Assembly (NCBI GenBank): GCA_040772305.1
Contig: JAXGYK010000002.1
Span: 558,001-622,000 of the forward strand
Source of the DNA: Mesolinea sp040772305
GTDB taxonomy: Bacteria > Chloroflexota > Anaerolineae > Anaerolineales > Anaerolineaceae
Length of the DNA stretch: 64,000 bases
Direction of reading: 5' to 3'
Numbering within the stretch: the first letter of the stretch is position 1; each line of letters opens with the position of its first letter. A program made the translations under genes and the position numbers. The notes below the pieces were generated by a model. The model was not told the DNA's origin, made no database searches, and saw nothing but the letters and a program-made list of their open reading frames with translations. Positions 1 through 8,871 of the stretch are shown one piece after another.

Positions 1-686
1 GCCCCTTTTTAGATATTAGCCACTTTGATTTGCTGGGGCTTACCCGGCGCATTTGGCGCTCGCGCCTGGAAGCTTGCACCTTGAATAATATTGAAAAGCA
101 AATTCTAAGAGTTCAACGTAGCAGTGCAGAAGTTCCTGGATATTTGGTGCCGGAATACTACCGTGAGTATTTACGAAGCGGGAATGCTGAAGCGATCAAA
201 GGCGTTTTTTATCATAACGAAATTGATGTCCTCAGTCTGGCTGCACTCTTTAAGTACTTGGCACTGATGCTTGAATTTCCCTATGAATGGGAAAACAGCT
301 TTGGTCAGGATCGGAATGCTTTGGCATCCGTACTTGAAAAGATTGGAGACCTTGAGGAAGCAACCGGAGTTTACGCCCAAAGCTTAGAAAGCAGCGATAG
401 CAATATCCAGTTAGATGCTTTGTTGCGTACAGCATTCATTCACAAAAGAAAAGACAACGCAGAGCTCGCACTCTCATTTTGGAAAGAAGCAGCTCAAATG
501 GGCTCAGTAACTGCCCTGATTGAGTTGGCAAAGTATTATGAACACAAAATACACAACCCTGTTGAAGCCTTATACTGTACGACAGAAGCTCTTAAACTCT
601 GTGGTGCTGACCTAAAACTCCTGAAAGAACTTGAACATCGGAGCAGGCGTTTAGTCCGCAAGATCAATAGCTTGAATAATTCATAG
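1..686 (+). CDS. YprB-like RNase H-fold nuclease, C-terminal part (partial)
   Basis: The reading frame is open from base 3, so the gene starts left of the window and only its C-terminal portion is visible. The first residues (FDLLGLTRRIW) continue without a stop into the stretch VPGYLVPEYYREYL and then HNEIDVLSLAAL, which is the end of the YprB-type exonuclease/RNase H-like fold; the His and Asp of HNEIDVLSL belong to the DEDD-type metal site. After it come about 130 residues of helical, TPR-like repeats (around 'LEEATGVYAQSLESSDSN'). Family members are predicted 3'-5' nucleases of unproven substrate. It ends about 200 bases before yebC on the same strand. Confident for family, not for role. 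Confidence 0.75.
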   Translation, partial: PFLDISHFDLLGLTRRIWRSRLEACTLNNIEKQILRVQRSSAEVPGYLVPEYYREYLRSGNAEAIKGVFYHNEIDVLSLAALFKYLALMLEFPYEWENSFGQDRNALASVLEKIGDLEEATGVYAQSLESSDSNIQLDALLRTAFIHKRKDNAELALSFWKEAAQMGSVTALIELAKYYEHKIHNPVEALYCTTEALKLCGADLKLLKELEHRSRRLVRKINSLNNS

Positions 687-891
687 CTGAACAAGAATAG
701 AGCACGCTTAATTAATAAGAAGGTTTATGGCCATTCTTTTTGCTTTGATCAATTCTTTGCTAATGACTATCTTCTGCTTTTTCCCAGCCCATAACGACTT
801 CATTTCTGAACAGGTATTTAGATGCTGGGAAACAATATGCGCTATGATAGAATTTAAGGTCAAGAAACTATTACCCAACTAAGGAGTTGCT

Positions 892-1647
892 ATGTCTGGA
901 CATTCTCACTGGTCCACTATCAAACGCAAAAAGGGCGCTGCTGATGCCAAAAAAGGAGCTATGTTCACGCGTTTAGCACGGGAAATTGCATTGGCAGCAC
1001 GCGAAGGCGGGGGCGATCCTGGAATGAATGTAAGCTTAGAACTTGCTATCAATCGTGCCCGGGCCAACAATATGCCCAAAGAAAGTATCGACCGTGCAAT
1101 AAAGCGTGGAACAGGCGAAGATAAGGGCGCTGCCGAACTCGAAGAAATCACCTATGAAGGCTATCTGGGGAAAGGCGTATCTGCTATTATCGAATGCGTT
1201 ACTGAAAACCGCAATCGTACTGTAGCAGATTTGCGACACCTTCTTTCACGTGGTGGCGGCGATCTTGCGAGCAATGGCTCTGTTGCCTGGCAGTTTGACC
1301 GCAAAGCTATCTATTCTGTAGAGTCTGATGGAAAGAACTTTGATAAAGCCTTTGAGGCTGGCTTGGAGGCTGGTGCCGATGACGTTACTGAAGAGGATGG
1401 TTATATCGAAATTGTCGGCGACATAAGCACCTTCAAAGCTATTCACGATGCATTAGCCGCTGCAAATCTTAAAACAATCGAAGCTGGTTTGCGTATGGTT
1501 CCGCAACAGGAAGTGGAACTCGAAGTAGACCAGGCTCTTTCTATCCTCAGGATAATTGAAAACCTTGAAGAGAGTGACGACGTGCAAAACGTCTACCACA
1601 ACCTGAAACTTACGGACGAGGTAATTGCAGCACTAGAGAGTGAATAA
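892..1647 (+). CDS. yebC: YebC/PmpR family translation/transcription regulator
   Basis: Starts MSGHSHWSTIKRKKGAADAKK, the hallmark N-terminus of the YebC/TACO1 family, and has the usual length (251 aa). The start ATG is preceded by AAGGAG with good spacing. The conserved block GGGDPGMNVSLELAINRARANNMPKESI is present, and the acidic C-terminal domain is intact. Family members were described as DNA-binding regulators; later work also ties them to relief of ribosome stalling at proline-rich stretches, and the sequence cannot separate the two. It lies 5 bases upstream of ruvC, the common bacterial order, so it is probably co-transcribed with ruvC, the SpoU methyltransferase and ruvA. Confidence 0.95.
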   Translation: MSGHSHWSTIKRKKGAADAKKGAMFTRLAREIALAAREGGGDPGMNVSLELAINRARANNMPKESIDRAIKRGTGEDKGAAELEEITYEGYLGKGVSAIIECVTENRNRTVADLRHLLSRGGGDLASNGSVAWQFDRKAIYSVESDGKNFDKAFEAGLEAGADDVTEEDGYIEIVGDISTFKAIHDALAAANLKTIEAGLRMVPQQEVELEVDQALSILRIIENLEESDDVQNVYHNLKLTDEVIAALESE

Positions 1648-1652
1648 GAACA

Positions 1653-2147
1653 ATGATCTTTCTGGGGATTGACCCTGGCATTGCCATAACCGGTTATGGT
1701 TTTCTTGAAACGACTGCACAGGGAAACCCTGTCCTGATTGATTATGGCGTAATCGATTTAACGGACGAAAAGGATGCTTCCAATCGTTTGTTTTTCCTTT
1801 ACCAGGAAATCGAAAAGCTCATCTTGCATCACAAACCCCATGCCGCTGCGATTGAGAAGCTCTTTTTTAAAAAGAATGTCAAAACGGCAATGGCAGTTAG
1901 TGAAGCCAGAGGTGTAATACGCTATTGCCTCACTAAGCATAGTATTAAAATAAAAGAACTAACTCCTAACGAAGTAAAACTTGCAGTTACATCTTCCGGC
2001 TCAGCGGATAAACGTCAGGTGCAGGAGATGGTAAGAATTCTGCTGGGCCTTGAAGATATTATCAGACCGGATGACGCGTCGGATGCGATTGCAATAGCAC
2101 TTTGCGCGTTAGGTAGTTACAAATTTGACAATCTGGTTTTGGAATGA
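1653..2147 (+). CDS. ruvC: Holliday junction endonuclease RuvC
   Basis: 164 aa, normal for RuvC. It resolves Holliday junctions made by RecA and migrated by RuvAB. The RNase H-fold active-site acids are visible: Asp7 in GIDPGIAITGYG, Glu68 in AAIEKLFFKKN, and Asp141/Asp144 in RPDDASDAIAIALC. The start directly follows yebC and the stop overlaps the next ORF by 4 bases (ATGA), so translation is probably coupled. RuvA is one gene downstream; ruvB is not in this window. Confidence 0.96.
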   Translation: MIFLGIDPGIAITGYGFLETTAQGNPVLIDYGVIDLTDEKDASNRLFFLYQEIEKLILHHKPHAAAIEKLFFKKNVKTAMAVSEARGVIRYCLTKHSIKIKELTPNEVKLAVTSSGSADKRQVQEMVRILLGLEDIIRPDDASDAIAIALCALGSYKFDNLVLE

Positions 2148-2956
2148 TTACACGAATCACCAGCATCTCCAACCCCCGCATTAATCTTGCGCGAAAACTT
2201 TTTGATCACAAACACCGCAATCAGGAGGGCTTGTTTCTTGCTGAAGGCTTAAAAGCTGTGGGCCAGGCTTTTGATTCCGCAGCCAGTATTCAAAGCCTTA
2301 TCTTTGCACCAACTCAACTTCAAAGCCGATACGGGTATGAATTGCTTGATAAGGCTAAAGCGCTGGGCCTTGATATCCTGGAAGTTCCTGACTATGTTTT
2401 GGAAAGCTTAGCCCGAAAAGACAAACCACAAGGAATCCTGGCGGTAATCAAGCAAAACTGGTCGTTTCTGGATGATCTTGAGGTTGTACAGGGGCTATGG
2501 ATTGGCTTGGATTCCATTCAGAATCCTGGCAACTTAGGCACTATCTTGCGAACCTGCGACGCAGTAGGAGCAAGCGGACTGATCCTAATCGGAGAAAGTA
2601 CTGACCCCTACGATCCCGCTGCAGTAAAAGCCTCGATGGGTTCAATATTTACAGTCCCCCATTACAAGCTGACCCAGTCTGCATTTATCAAATGGCTCAA
2701 CTCTGCACATTCGGATCTCGGCGTTTATGGCAGTTCAGATAAGGCAAAACAAGATTACGCCTTGATTGATTATCCTAAGGACCTGTTGCTATTGATGGGT
2801 TCCGAACGTCAAGGGCTTAGTCAGGCTTTGCAAGGGCTTTGCACAAAGATGCTTGCCATTCCCATGCAAGGCAGTTGTGATTCCCTAAATCTGGCCGTGG
2901 CAACCGCGCTGATTGCCTATCAGATCTACAATAATATGAGGAGCAAAAGGGTATGA
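2144..2956 (+). CDS. TrmH/SpoU family RNA 2'-O-methyltransferase
   Basis: 270 aa SPOUT-fold enzyme. An N-terminal substrate-binding domain (residues 1 to about 100, including NPRINLARKLFDHK and GLFLAEGLKAV) precedes the knotted SAM domain. The three SpoU motifs are present: NPGNLGTILRTCDAVGASG (motif 1), LLLMGSERQGLS (motif 2) and IPMQGSCDSLNLAVATALIAY (motif 3). It methylates a ribose 2'-OH in rRNA or tRNA; the target nucleotide cannot be read from sequence. It overlaps ruvC and ruvA by 4 bases each, so it is embedded in the ruv operon. Confidence 0.92.
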   Translation: MITRITSISNPRINLARKLFDHKHRNQEGLFLAEGLKAVGQAFDSAASIQSLIFAPTQLQSRYGYELLDKAKALGLDILEVPDYVLESLARKDKPQGILAVIKQNWSFLDDLEVVQGLWIGLDSIQNPGNLGTILRTCDAVGASGLILIGESTDPYDPAAVKASMGSIFTVPHYKLTQSAFIKWLNSAHSDLGVYGSSDKAKQDYALIDYPKDLLLLMGSERQGLSQALQGLCTKMLAIPMQGSCDSLNLAVATALIAYQIYNNMRSKRV

Positions 2957-3531
2957 TCGCTATTTTGAACGGTCGGGTCATTATGGTAGGAGAAGAATCA
3001 ATTGTTCTGGATGTCCAGGGCGTAGGCTTTGAAGTATTTCTCGTCAAAGACTGGCTTTCTGAAATTGAACCAAGCCAAACTCATTCCGTTTACACCTACA
3101 TGCAAGTTCGCGAGGACTCCATCTCCCTTTATGGTTTTAAAACCATCGATGAAAAAGTTCTCTTTACTCAACTATTAGGTGTCAGCGGCATTGGCCCTAA
3201 GTTAGCGCTTTCTGTTTTATCCTCGCTGTCGGTGGAAAACTTTAAACGGGCAGTTCTCAGTGAACAGCCCGACTATTTTGCCCGCGTTCCCGGGATTGGA
3301 AAAAAGACAGCCCAAAAGATAATTATTCACTTCCAAGGGAAGTTCGGTCCTTCCTCTCCTGACAGCGAATTTATAATCAGTTCCGGGGTCAACGAGCAGG
3401 TATTGGAAGCGCTTGTTGGGCTTGGCTACAGTATCGTAGAAGCCCAAACAGCAATTCAAAGTTTGCCAAAATCAACGCCAGACACAGTTGAGGATAAGCT
3501 AAGGGTCGCTCTTAGTTATTTCGACCGTTAG
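2953..3531 (+). CDS. ruvA: Holliday junction branch migration protein RuvA
   Basis: 192 aa, normal length. The N-terminal OB fold begins MIAILNGRVIMVGEESIVLDVQGVGFEV. Two helix-hairpin-helix motifs follow: GVSGIGPKLALSVLSSL and VPGIGKKTAQKIIIHF. The C-terminal domain that contacts RuvB (VLEALVGLGYSIVEAQTAI) is intact. RuvA binds four-way junctions and recruits the RuvB motor. It overlaps the methyltransferase gene by 4 bases and is the last gene of the yebC-ruvC-spoU-ruvA unit. Confidence 0.96.
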   Translation: MIAILNGRVIMVGEESIVLDVQGVGFEVFLVKDWLSEIEPSQTHSVYTYMQVREDSISLYGFKTIDEKVLFTQLLGVSGIGPKLALSVLSSLSVENFKRAVLSEQPDYFARVPGIGKKTAQKIIIHFQGKFGPSSPDSEFIISSGVNEQVLEALVGLGYSIVEAQTAIQSLPKSTPDTVEDKLRVALSYFDR

Positions 3532-3592
3532 TTAGTACTGGAACTAGCAATTGTTTTGGTAGAATTAGCCGCATTCTAACGAAGGACTTTTG

Positions 3593-4597
3593 ATGGCCGC
3601 ATTTTCACGCGAATTAGGTGTTGACCTAGGCACTATTAACACACAGGTTGCTGAGGGCAACCAAATACTTGCGCAGGAACCAACTGTTGTTGCCATTGTG
3701 GTTAACGAGATGAAGTTAGTTGAGTATGGCACCACTGCCCTGGGCATGATGGGCCGCGTGCCTGAAACAATTGATGTTGTGCGGCCTTTACGCAGTGGGG
3801 TAATCGCTGAATATGAGCTAACCGAAATTTTCCTTCGTGAGATTGTGCGGAAGATTACCGGTCCTACGCTCTTTTTTAAGCCCCGGATTCTTATTAGTGT
3901 TCCCTATGGCATTACATCGGTTGAGCGCCGTGCAGTCCAGGAAGCTGGTCTGGGTGCTGGCGGTCGTGAAGTTAATTTAATCCCCCAACCCTTGGCTGCT
4001 GCACTTGGCATTGACTTGCCTATCAGCACACCTACGGGCAACATGATTATCTCGATCGGAGGTGGCACGACCCAGGCAGCTGTTATCTCGATGAACGGTC
4101 TTGTCAGCGCCGAAACATCTCCGGTTGCCGGCTTAAAACTGGACGATGCAATCATTGCGTATGTACGCAAAAAATACGGCCTTATCATAGGCCAGCCTAC
4201 AGCCGAATCACTGAAATTACGTATCGGGGCTGCCTTGCCAACCGAAGATGAAATGACCATGGAAATCCAGGGGCAAGACCAGGTTACCGGCCTGCCCAAG
4301 CCAGCCAGCTTGACGACTAACGAGATCGTAGAAGCCATGCAGGGATCTTTAGAGGAAATTGCTGCAACTACGCGCAGGGTATTGGAAAAAACGCCCCCTG
4401 AGCTGATCTCGGACATCATCGACCGCGGTGTCGCAATTTGTGGCGGTACAGCCATGATGCGCGGCTTGGACAAGTACCTCACTATTTCCCTGGGAATCCC
4501 AGCTTATCTGGTAGATAACCCAGTTACTTGCACGGTGGAAGGCACCGCAAAAGCATTTTCGATTTTAGATTTAATTTTGAGGGCCTATTCCCACTAA
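3593..4597 (+). CDS. mreB: MreB/Mbl-like actin-family protein
   Basis: 334 aa actin-fold ATPase. Phosphate loop 1 is seen in ELGVDLGTINTQVAEGN, and the second phosphate/adenosine region in NMIISIGGGTTQAAVISMNG and GVAICGGTAMMRGLD. The segment ISVPYGITSVERRAVQEAGLGAGGREVNLIPQPLAAALG is diagnostic for MreB. It forms membrane-associated filaments that guide wall synthesis. ATG at 3593 is preferred over the TTG at 3590 because GAAGGA sits at proper spacing. No mreC, mreD or rodA lies next to it, so it may be a secondary MreB paralogue. The stop overlaps the convergent rex stop by 3 bases. Confidence 0.9.
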   Translation: MAAFSRELGVDLGTINTQVAEGNQILAQEPTVVAIVVNEMKLVEYGTTALGMMGRVPETIDVVRPLRSGVIAEYELTEIFLREIVRKITGPTLFFKPRILISVPYGITSVERRAVQEAGLGAGGREVNLIPQPLAAALGIDLPISTPTGNMIISIGGGTTQAAVISMNGLVSAETSPVAGLKLDDAIIAYVRKKYGLIIGQPTAESLKLRIGAALPTEDEMTMEIQGQDQVTGLPKPASLTTNEIVEAMQGSLEEIAATTRRVLEKTPPELISDIIDRGVAICGGTAMMRGLDKYLTISLGIPAYLVDNPVTCTVEGTAKAFSILDLILRAYSH

Positions 4598-5220
4598 ACC
4601 AAGTAATAGGCCATTTTTTGCAATACAAGTACCGGATCGATATTTGAAACCTTTATTTCTTCAGGCAGCATAAGTGTAGTTGGGGCATAATTCAACACGG
4701 CCTTAAAACCGCATTTTACCAATCGGTTCGCTAATTCTTGTGCCTCCGTTGCTGGGACAGTAAGGATGGCAATTTTTACCTCGCTGTCGCAACAGCACTC
4801 CTCAAGATCTTCTATATCCTTTACCGTGATGCCTTCTATCTCCTTGCCAATCAGGTCTGGGTCATTATCAAAAGCAGCGACAATCTCAAACCCCTTGGAT
4901 GCAAAGCCCTTATAGCTCAGTAACGCCTGCCCCAGGTTACCGACCCCAAAAACAGCCGTTTTCCAAACCCTGTTCAGGTTTAGAATGTCCTGCAAGGATT
5001 CCAGCAGATTGACAACATTATAGCCAGACCCTTGCTTGCCAAACCCTCCAAAATTGCTGAGATCCTTACGTATCTGGGTAGCGCTAACCCCCAGATGATC
5101 AGCTAGCTCCTGAGAGGATATGATCGTCTTGCCTTCTTTAAGCACCTGGTTAAGTTTTTGTAAATAAACAGGTAATCTTGAAATAACGATCTCAGGAATC
5201 TCTCTCTTTTGCAATGACAT
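4594..5220 (-). CDS. rex: Redox-sensing transcriptional repressor Rex
   Basis: 208 aa, typical Rex. The N-terminal winged helix (residues 1 to about 80) includes ISSQELADHLGVSATQIRKDLSNFGGFGKQGSGY, the conserved DNA-binding block. The C-terminal Rossmann domain carries the NAD(H) loop GVGNLG at 92-97 and AAFDNDPDLIG. Rex dimers leave their operators when NADH/NAD+ rises and so control fermentation and anaerobic respiration genes. No clear TTGTGAA-N4-TTCACAA operator is seen in its own upstream region. It is divergent from the putative peptide-modification operon, with about 120 bases between the two starts. Confidence 0.95.
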   Translation of the reverse strand: MSLQKREIPEIVISRLPVYLQKLNQVLKEGKTIISSQELADHLGVSATQIRKDLSNFGGFGKQGSGYNVVNLLESLQDILNLNRVWKTAVFGVGNLGQALLSYKGFASKGFEIVAAFDNDPDLIGKEIEGITVKDIEDLEECCCDSEVKIAILTVPATEAQELANRLVKCGFKAVLNYAPTTLMLPEEIKVSNIDPVLVLQKMAYYLV

Positions 5221-5340
5221 CTGCTACCTTTCGATTTTCATTTTGAATGTCCGCTTATAATAAAATGGCAATAACCAATATTATATAGGGAAACATTACC
5301 CGATTTGCTTTAGAAATATACTATAGCAAAAGGAGATCTC

Positions 5341-5709
5341 ATGAAAGCTGCAAGCACAATTTCTTATATTCTCGCTGGTATTCTGATATTCTTTTCGCTG
5401 CTCTTTGTATGGGGCTCTTTCAGCCAGGCTGGCCAAGCTTCCTGGCTGGCTGTTGGTATTCTTGGCATGCTGATTGGTTTTGCGCTCATCTTTGCTGGTT
5501 ATCGTTTCGCTGCAAAGGCAAAACCTGTGAAGCAAGAAATAAATGTTAAACTGGACCTTCCCGGTAATGTAAAGCTCGACACCATCAAGTGCGAATCCTG
5601 CGGTGCCCCGCTTTCGCCTCAAGATATCACGCTGCGCAATGGTGCTGCAGTTGTAAGCTGCCCCGCGTGCGGAACAACGTACCAGATCACAGAGGAGCCT
5701 AAATGGTAA
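5341..5709 (+). CDS. Two-TM protein with C-terminal zinc ribbon
   Basis: 122 aa. Two hydrophobic helices (residues about 8-28 and 35-55) are followed by a charged linker and a four-cysteine ribbon: CESCG, about 22 residues, then CPACG. A strong ribosome site (AAAAGGAG) precedes the ATG. The ribbon should be cytoplasmic if the N-terminus is inside. It is the first gene of a tight five-gene run and overlaps the next gene by 7 bases. No family name is certain. The position suggests a membrane partner of the DUF2207-like protein. Confidence 0.75.
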   Translation: MKAASTISYILAGILIFFSLLFVWGSFSQAGQASWLAVGILGMLIGFALIFAGYRFAAKAKPVKQEINVKLDLPGNVKLDTIKCESCGAPLSPQDITLRNGAAVVSCPACGTTYQITEEPKW

Positions 5710-7487
5710 TTAAGTCTAAGCGCCTTTTATATCTAATAACAGTCCTGTTTTTACTTTTCACTTTCTTTAGCCCTGCTATTAGCGTTTCAGCTCAAGATTA
5801 TCGCTTTAGCCTGCCAGAGTATGAAGTTGAAGCGTATATTGAGGCCGATGGTTCTGTTACGCTCTACTACTATATGGTTTTTGATAATGCGCCAGGTGCC
5901 CATCCAATCGACTTTATTGATTTGGGCTTGCCTAATTCGTATGTGGATTTCAATCGTATTGAAGCAGATATCAATGCTGCGCCAATTACATCAATTAAGC
6001 CCTCTGCCTATGTGAGTGGTGCCGCCGAGCTGGGCTTGGGAGCAAATGCCATCCCTGCCGGACAATCCGGTACGGTTCGTGTTTACATACGCAAGATCGA
6101 GAAAATGCTTTATCAGTATGATCAGCCTGACCAAACGAACTATGCTAATTTTCAGTTCGTACCGAACTATTTTGGCGCTGAATTTGATCGCTCGAAAAAC
6201 ACAAAGTATCGTGTAACCATCATCCTGCCCCCAGATGTGGGAGCTGAAGACGGTGTATATTACGAGCCTAATTCCTGGCCGGGAAACGATGCACCTGAAG
6301 CCTCGCTCACCACTGATAACCGCGTTTATTACTCCTGGTACACCGAAAATGCAGATGTCCACACAAATTATATGTTTGGAGCTGCATTTCCAGCCTCTGC
6401 AGTCCCCGATAATACTGTAATGGTTGGTAGCTCCAGTACAACACAAAGCTCTGGAAGCACAGGAACCGGAATCAACTGGGGTGCTATCCGTTCAGCACTT
6501 CCCTGCCTTTTTGTGTTTCTGCTCTTCATCTTTAGAACCTTTTCTTCCGCGCGAAAACGCGTTCAAGGCAGTTCCGCTAACCGCATGAAATATATGCCGC
6601 CAAAGATCTCCATTGAGGGTCAGGGAATCAAACGTGGTCTCACTGCAGTAGAAGCAGCTCTACTTTTGGAACTGCCAATCGACCGGGTATTAACCATGAT
6701 ATTATTTGGACTGCTCAAAAAAGAAGCTGTAACTGTCACCAGTCAGGAACCTCTTGAGCTGGAACCCATTACACCGCTTCCGGAAGGTCTCTATCCTTAC
6801 GAGCAGGCCTTTATCAAGTCGTACGAACCAACTGCCACCAGTGAACGCCGGCGCCTCTTAAAATCGATGCTTATCGACCTTGTCAAATCGGTCTCCGACA
6901 AAATGAAAGGTTTTAGCAAAGCTGAAACGAAGGCCTACTATAAAGATATTATCAATCGTGCCTGGACTGCTGTTGAAGCTGCTAAAACACCTGAAGTAAA
7001 GAGTGCTCAGTATAACGAGACCCTCGAATGGACAATGATGGATCGCAAGTTCAACGAAAGAACCGAGCGCACATTTACAGGCCAGCCAGTTTTCCTCCCT
7101 CGCTGGTGGCCCCATTATGATCCGGTATATCGCAGAACAGTAAGCACAGAGGGCATGATGCGCCCAGTACATACTCCTGCTGCTTCCATGCAAGGGACAG
7201 GCAGCAAAGGGGGTACACCAACGCATTCAATGCCAAGCCTGCCTGGGGCTGATTTTGCTGCCAAAATGATTGCTGGCACTTCGAATATGGCTGCAAGCAC
7301 CATCGGTAACCTGCAAACATTTACCGGCGGTATTTCAAGGATGACAAATCCTGTGCCCGTGCAATCAGGCCGTAGTTCCAGCGGAAAAGGCGGTTTCAGG
7401 GGTGGCGGTGGAGACGGCTGTGTTTCCTGTGCCTGCGCATGTGCATGTGCAGGATGTGCCTGTGCCTGTGCTGGCGGCGGAAGATAA
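5703..7487 (+). CDS. DUF2207-like membrane protein with Ala-Cys repeat tail
   Basis: 594 aa. A cleavable signal peptide (residues 1 to about 30, ending VSAQD) leads into a beta-rich extracellular domain of DUF2207 type (EYEVEAYIEADGSVTLYYYMVFDNAPG). A TM helix lies near residues 260-277 (LPCLFVFLLFIFRTF). Then comes a cytoplasmic helical region (LTAVEAALLLELPIDRVLTMILFGLLKK), a low-complexity linker, and a C-terminal tail rich in Gly and then Cys. Cysteines are at 573, 576, 578, 580, 582, 585, 587 and 589, alternating with Ala, and the protein ends GGGR. Such a tail on a carrier protein directly before a radical SAM/SPASM gene suggests it is the modified substrate. Some DUF2207/TIGR04222-type proteins end in Gly- or Gly/Cys-rich tails; the function of these tails is not established. 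Confidence 0.75.
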   Translation: MVIKSKRLLYLITVLFLLFTFFSPAISVSAQDYRFSLPEYEVEAYIEADGSVTLYYYMVFDNAPGAHPIDFIDLGLPNSYVDFNRIEADINAAPITSIKPSAYVSGAAELGLGANAIPAGQSGTVRVYIRKIEKMLYQYDQPDQTNYANFQFVPNYFGAEFDRSKNTKYRVTIILPPDVGAEDGVYYEPNSWPGNDAPEASLTTDNRVYYSWYTENADVHTNYMFGAAFPASAVPDNTVMVGSSSTTQSSGSTGTGINWGAIRSALPCLFVFLLFIFRTFSSARKRVQGSSANRMKYMPPKISIEGQGIKRGLTAVEAALLLELPIDRVLTMILFGLLKKEAVTVTSQEPLELEPITPLPEGLYPYEQAFIKSYEPTATSERRRLLKSMLIDLVKSVSDKMKGFSKAETKAYYKDIINRAWTAVEAAKTPEVKSAQYNETLEWTMMDRKFNERTERTFTGQPVFLPRWWPHYDPVYRRTVSTEGMMRPVHTPAASMQGTGSKGGTPTHSMPSLPGADFAAKMIAGTSNMAASTIGNLQTFTGGISRMTNPVPVQSGRSSSGKGGFRGGGGDGCVSCACACACAGCACACAGGGR

Positions 7488-7497
7488 AGACCTCAAG

Positions 7498-8871
7498 ATG
7501 CAATTACCTTCCTGGATTTCAGGTGCAACACCAAAACCTTTTGAACCAGGTCTCTTTGCTTTCAAAAAAGTGGACAATGGCTCTACGGCTCAAATTCACT
7601 TGCGGGTAGATCCGGATTTAAGTGGTCTTTTGCTGGTAAACGCCTCCAGGGTTATGCATTTGAATCCTAGTGCAGCAGCAATAGCCTGGTGCCACCTCAA
7701 TGACCTGTCTCCGAAAGCAGGGAAAAAGTTTGTATCAAAATTGTTTGGCGTAAGCTTAGAATTGGTTAATAAGGATTATGAAGAGCTCATACCAACGATT
7801 GACGCCCTTACGGATCCAAATTCTGCGGCATGTCCCGTTTGTGACCTAAACCTGGAAATAAATCGACCCTTCAGTGCTCAGCTAAGTGCACCCTACCGCA
7901 TGGATCTGGCCTTAACCTATCGCTGCAACAATGACTGTGCCCACTGCTATAACGCACGGCCGCGGAACTATCCTGAATTAGATACGGATACCTGGAAGCA
8001 GGTGCTGGATAAAATTTGGAGCCTTGGGATACCGCATGTTGTTTTTACAGGCGGAGAACCTACCCTGCGGCAGGACCTTGTCCAGCTCGTAAGCTACGCG
8101 CAAGACTTGGGTCTGGTAACCGGCCTGAACACCAATGGCCGCGCCTTAAAAGACAAAGATTTGGTTAACGAACTTGTGACCGCTGGACTGGATCACGTCC
8201 AGATAACGCTCGAATCCAACCTTGAAAGCATCCACAACCAGATGGTGCGCAATTCCAAGGCCTGGGCAGAAACCCTGACAGGCCTGCGAAACGTTCTTAA
8301 AACGCGTCTTTACGTAATGACAAATACGACACTGCTTAAAACCAATGTTAAGGATTTTGGAGATATTTTGGATTTCCTGGCAGCAGAAGGCGTACCAACG
8401 GTTGGAATTAATGCGCTCATCTATTCTGGCAGCGGTGCTACCGTGAATACAGGCATCGCTGAAAAAGACCTGCCTCCATTATTAGAACTAGCGCACCAGA
8501 AAACGCAATCCAATGGCCAAAGGCTAATTTGGTACACCCCAACTCAATACTGCCATTTCAATCCGGTACTGCTTGGTTTCGGTGTAAAAGGCTGCTCGGC
8601 AGCTTATTACAATATGTGCATTGAACCTGACGGAAAAGTAATTCCCTGCCAAAGTTACTATGAAGCCGTAGGCGATATTCTTAAGGATACCTGGCAAACA
8701 ATCTGGGAGCACCCCCTTTGTTTGTCTCTGCGCTCACGCAGCAAGATTGATCCGGTCTGTAAACAGTGTGACTATTTGCGCGAATGCGGCGGAGGTTGTC
8801 CTTTAGCACGGGAGCACCAATCTACTCCTGAACCTATTATTCAAAGTGAAATCTGCATTCTGGAGGAATGA
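7498..8871 (+). CDS. PqqD-like/radical SAM/SPASM protein (peptide-modifying type)
   Basis: 457 aa from the ATG at 7498, chosen because it follows the upstream stop by 10 bases; an open frame extends back to 7402 inside the previous gene but reads Pro/Val-rich nonsense. Residues 1-105 resemble a PqqD fold, the peptide-binding element of many RiPP maturases. The radical SAM core has CX3CX2C at Cys143, Cys147 and Cys150 and the SAM motif GGEPT at 185-189. The C-terminal SPASM region carries Cys366, 374, 384, then CX2CX5CX3C at 421/424/430/434 and Cys453, enough for two auxiliary 4Fe-4S clusters. This architecture matches maturases that form thioether or carbon-carbon links in peptides. The extra N-terminal pair CPVC (112, 115) is unusual. 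Confidence 0.88.
   Translation: MQLPSWISGATPKPFEPGLFAFKKVDNGSTAQIHLRVDPDLSGLLLVNASRVMHLNPSAAAIAWCHLNDLSPKAGKKFVSKLFGVSLELVNKDYEELIPTIDALTDPNSAACPVCDLNLEINRPFSAQLSAPYRMDLALTYRCNNDCAHCYNARPRNYPELDTDTWKQVLDKIWSLGIPHVVFTGGEPTLRQDLVQLVSYAQDLGLVTGLNTNGRALKDKDLVNELVTAGLDHVQITLESNLESIHNQMVRNSKAWAETLTGLRNVLKTRLYVMTNTTLLKTNVKDFGDILDFLAAEGVPTVGINALIYSGSGATVNTGIAEKDLPPLLELAHQKTQSNGQRLIWYTPTQYCHFNPVLLGFGVKGCSAAYYNMCIEPDGKVIPCQSYYEAVGDILKDTWQTIWEHPLCLSLRSRSKIDPVCKQCDYLRECGGGCPLAREHQSTPEPIIQSEICILEE

Noticed and set aside
5221..5340. Rex operator in the rex/zinc-ribbon intergenic region
   Set aside because: No sequence close to TTGTGAA-N4-TTCACAA.
7402..7497. N-terminal extension of the radical SAM gene
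   Set aside because: It overlaps the Cys-rich tail in another frame and reads repetitive Val/Pro residues; the ATG at 7498 gives a normal PqqD-like start.
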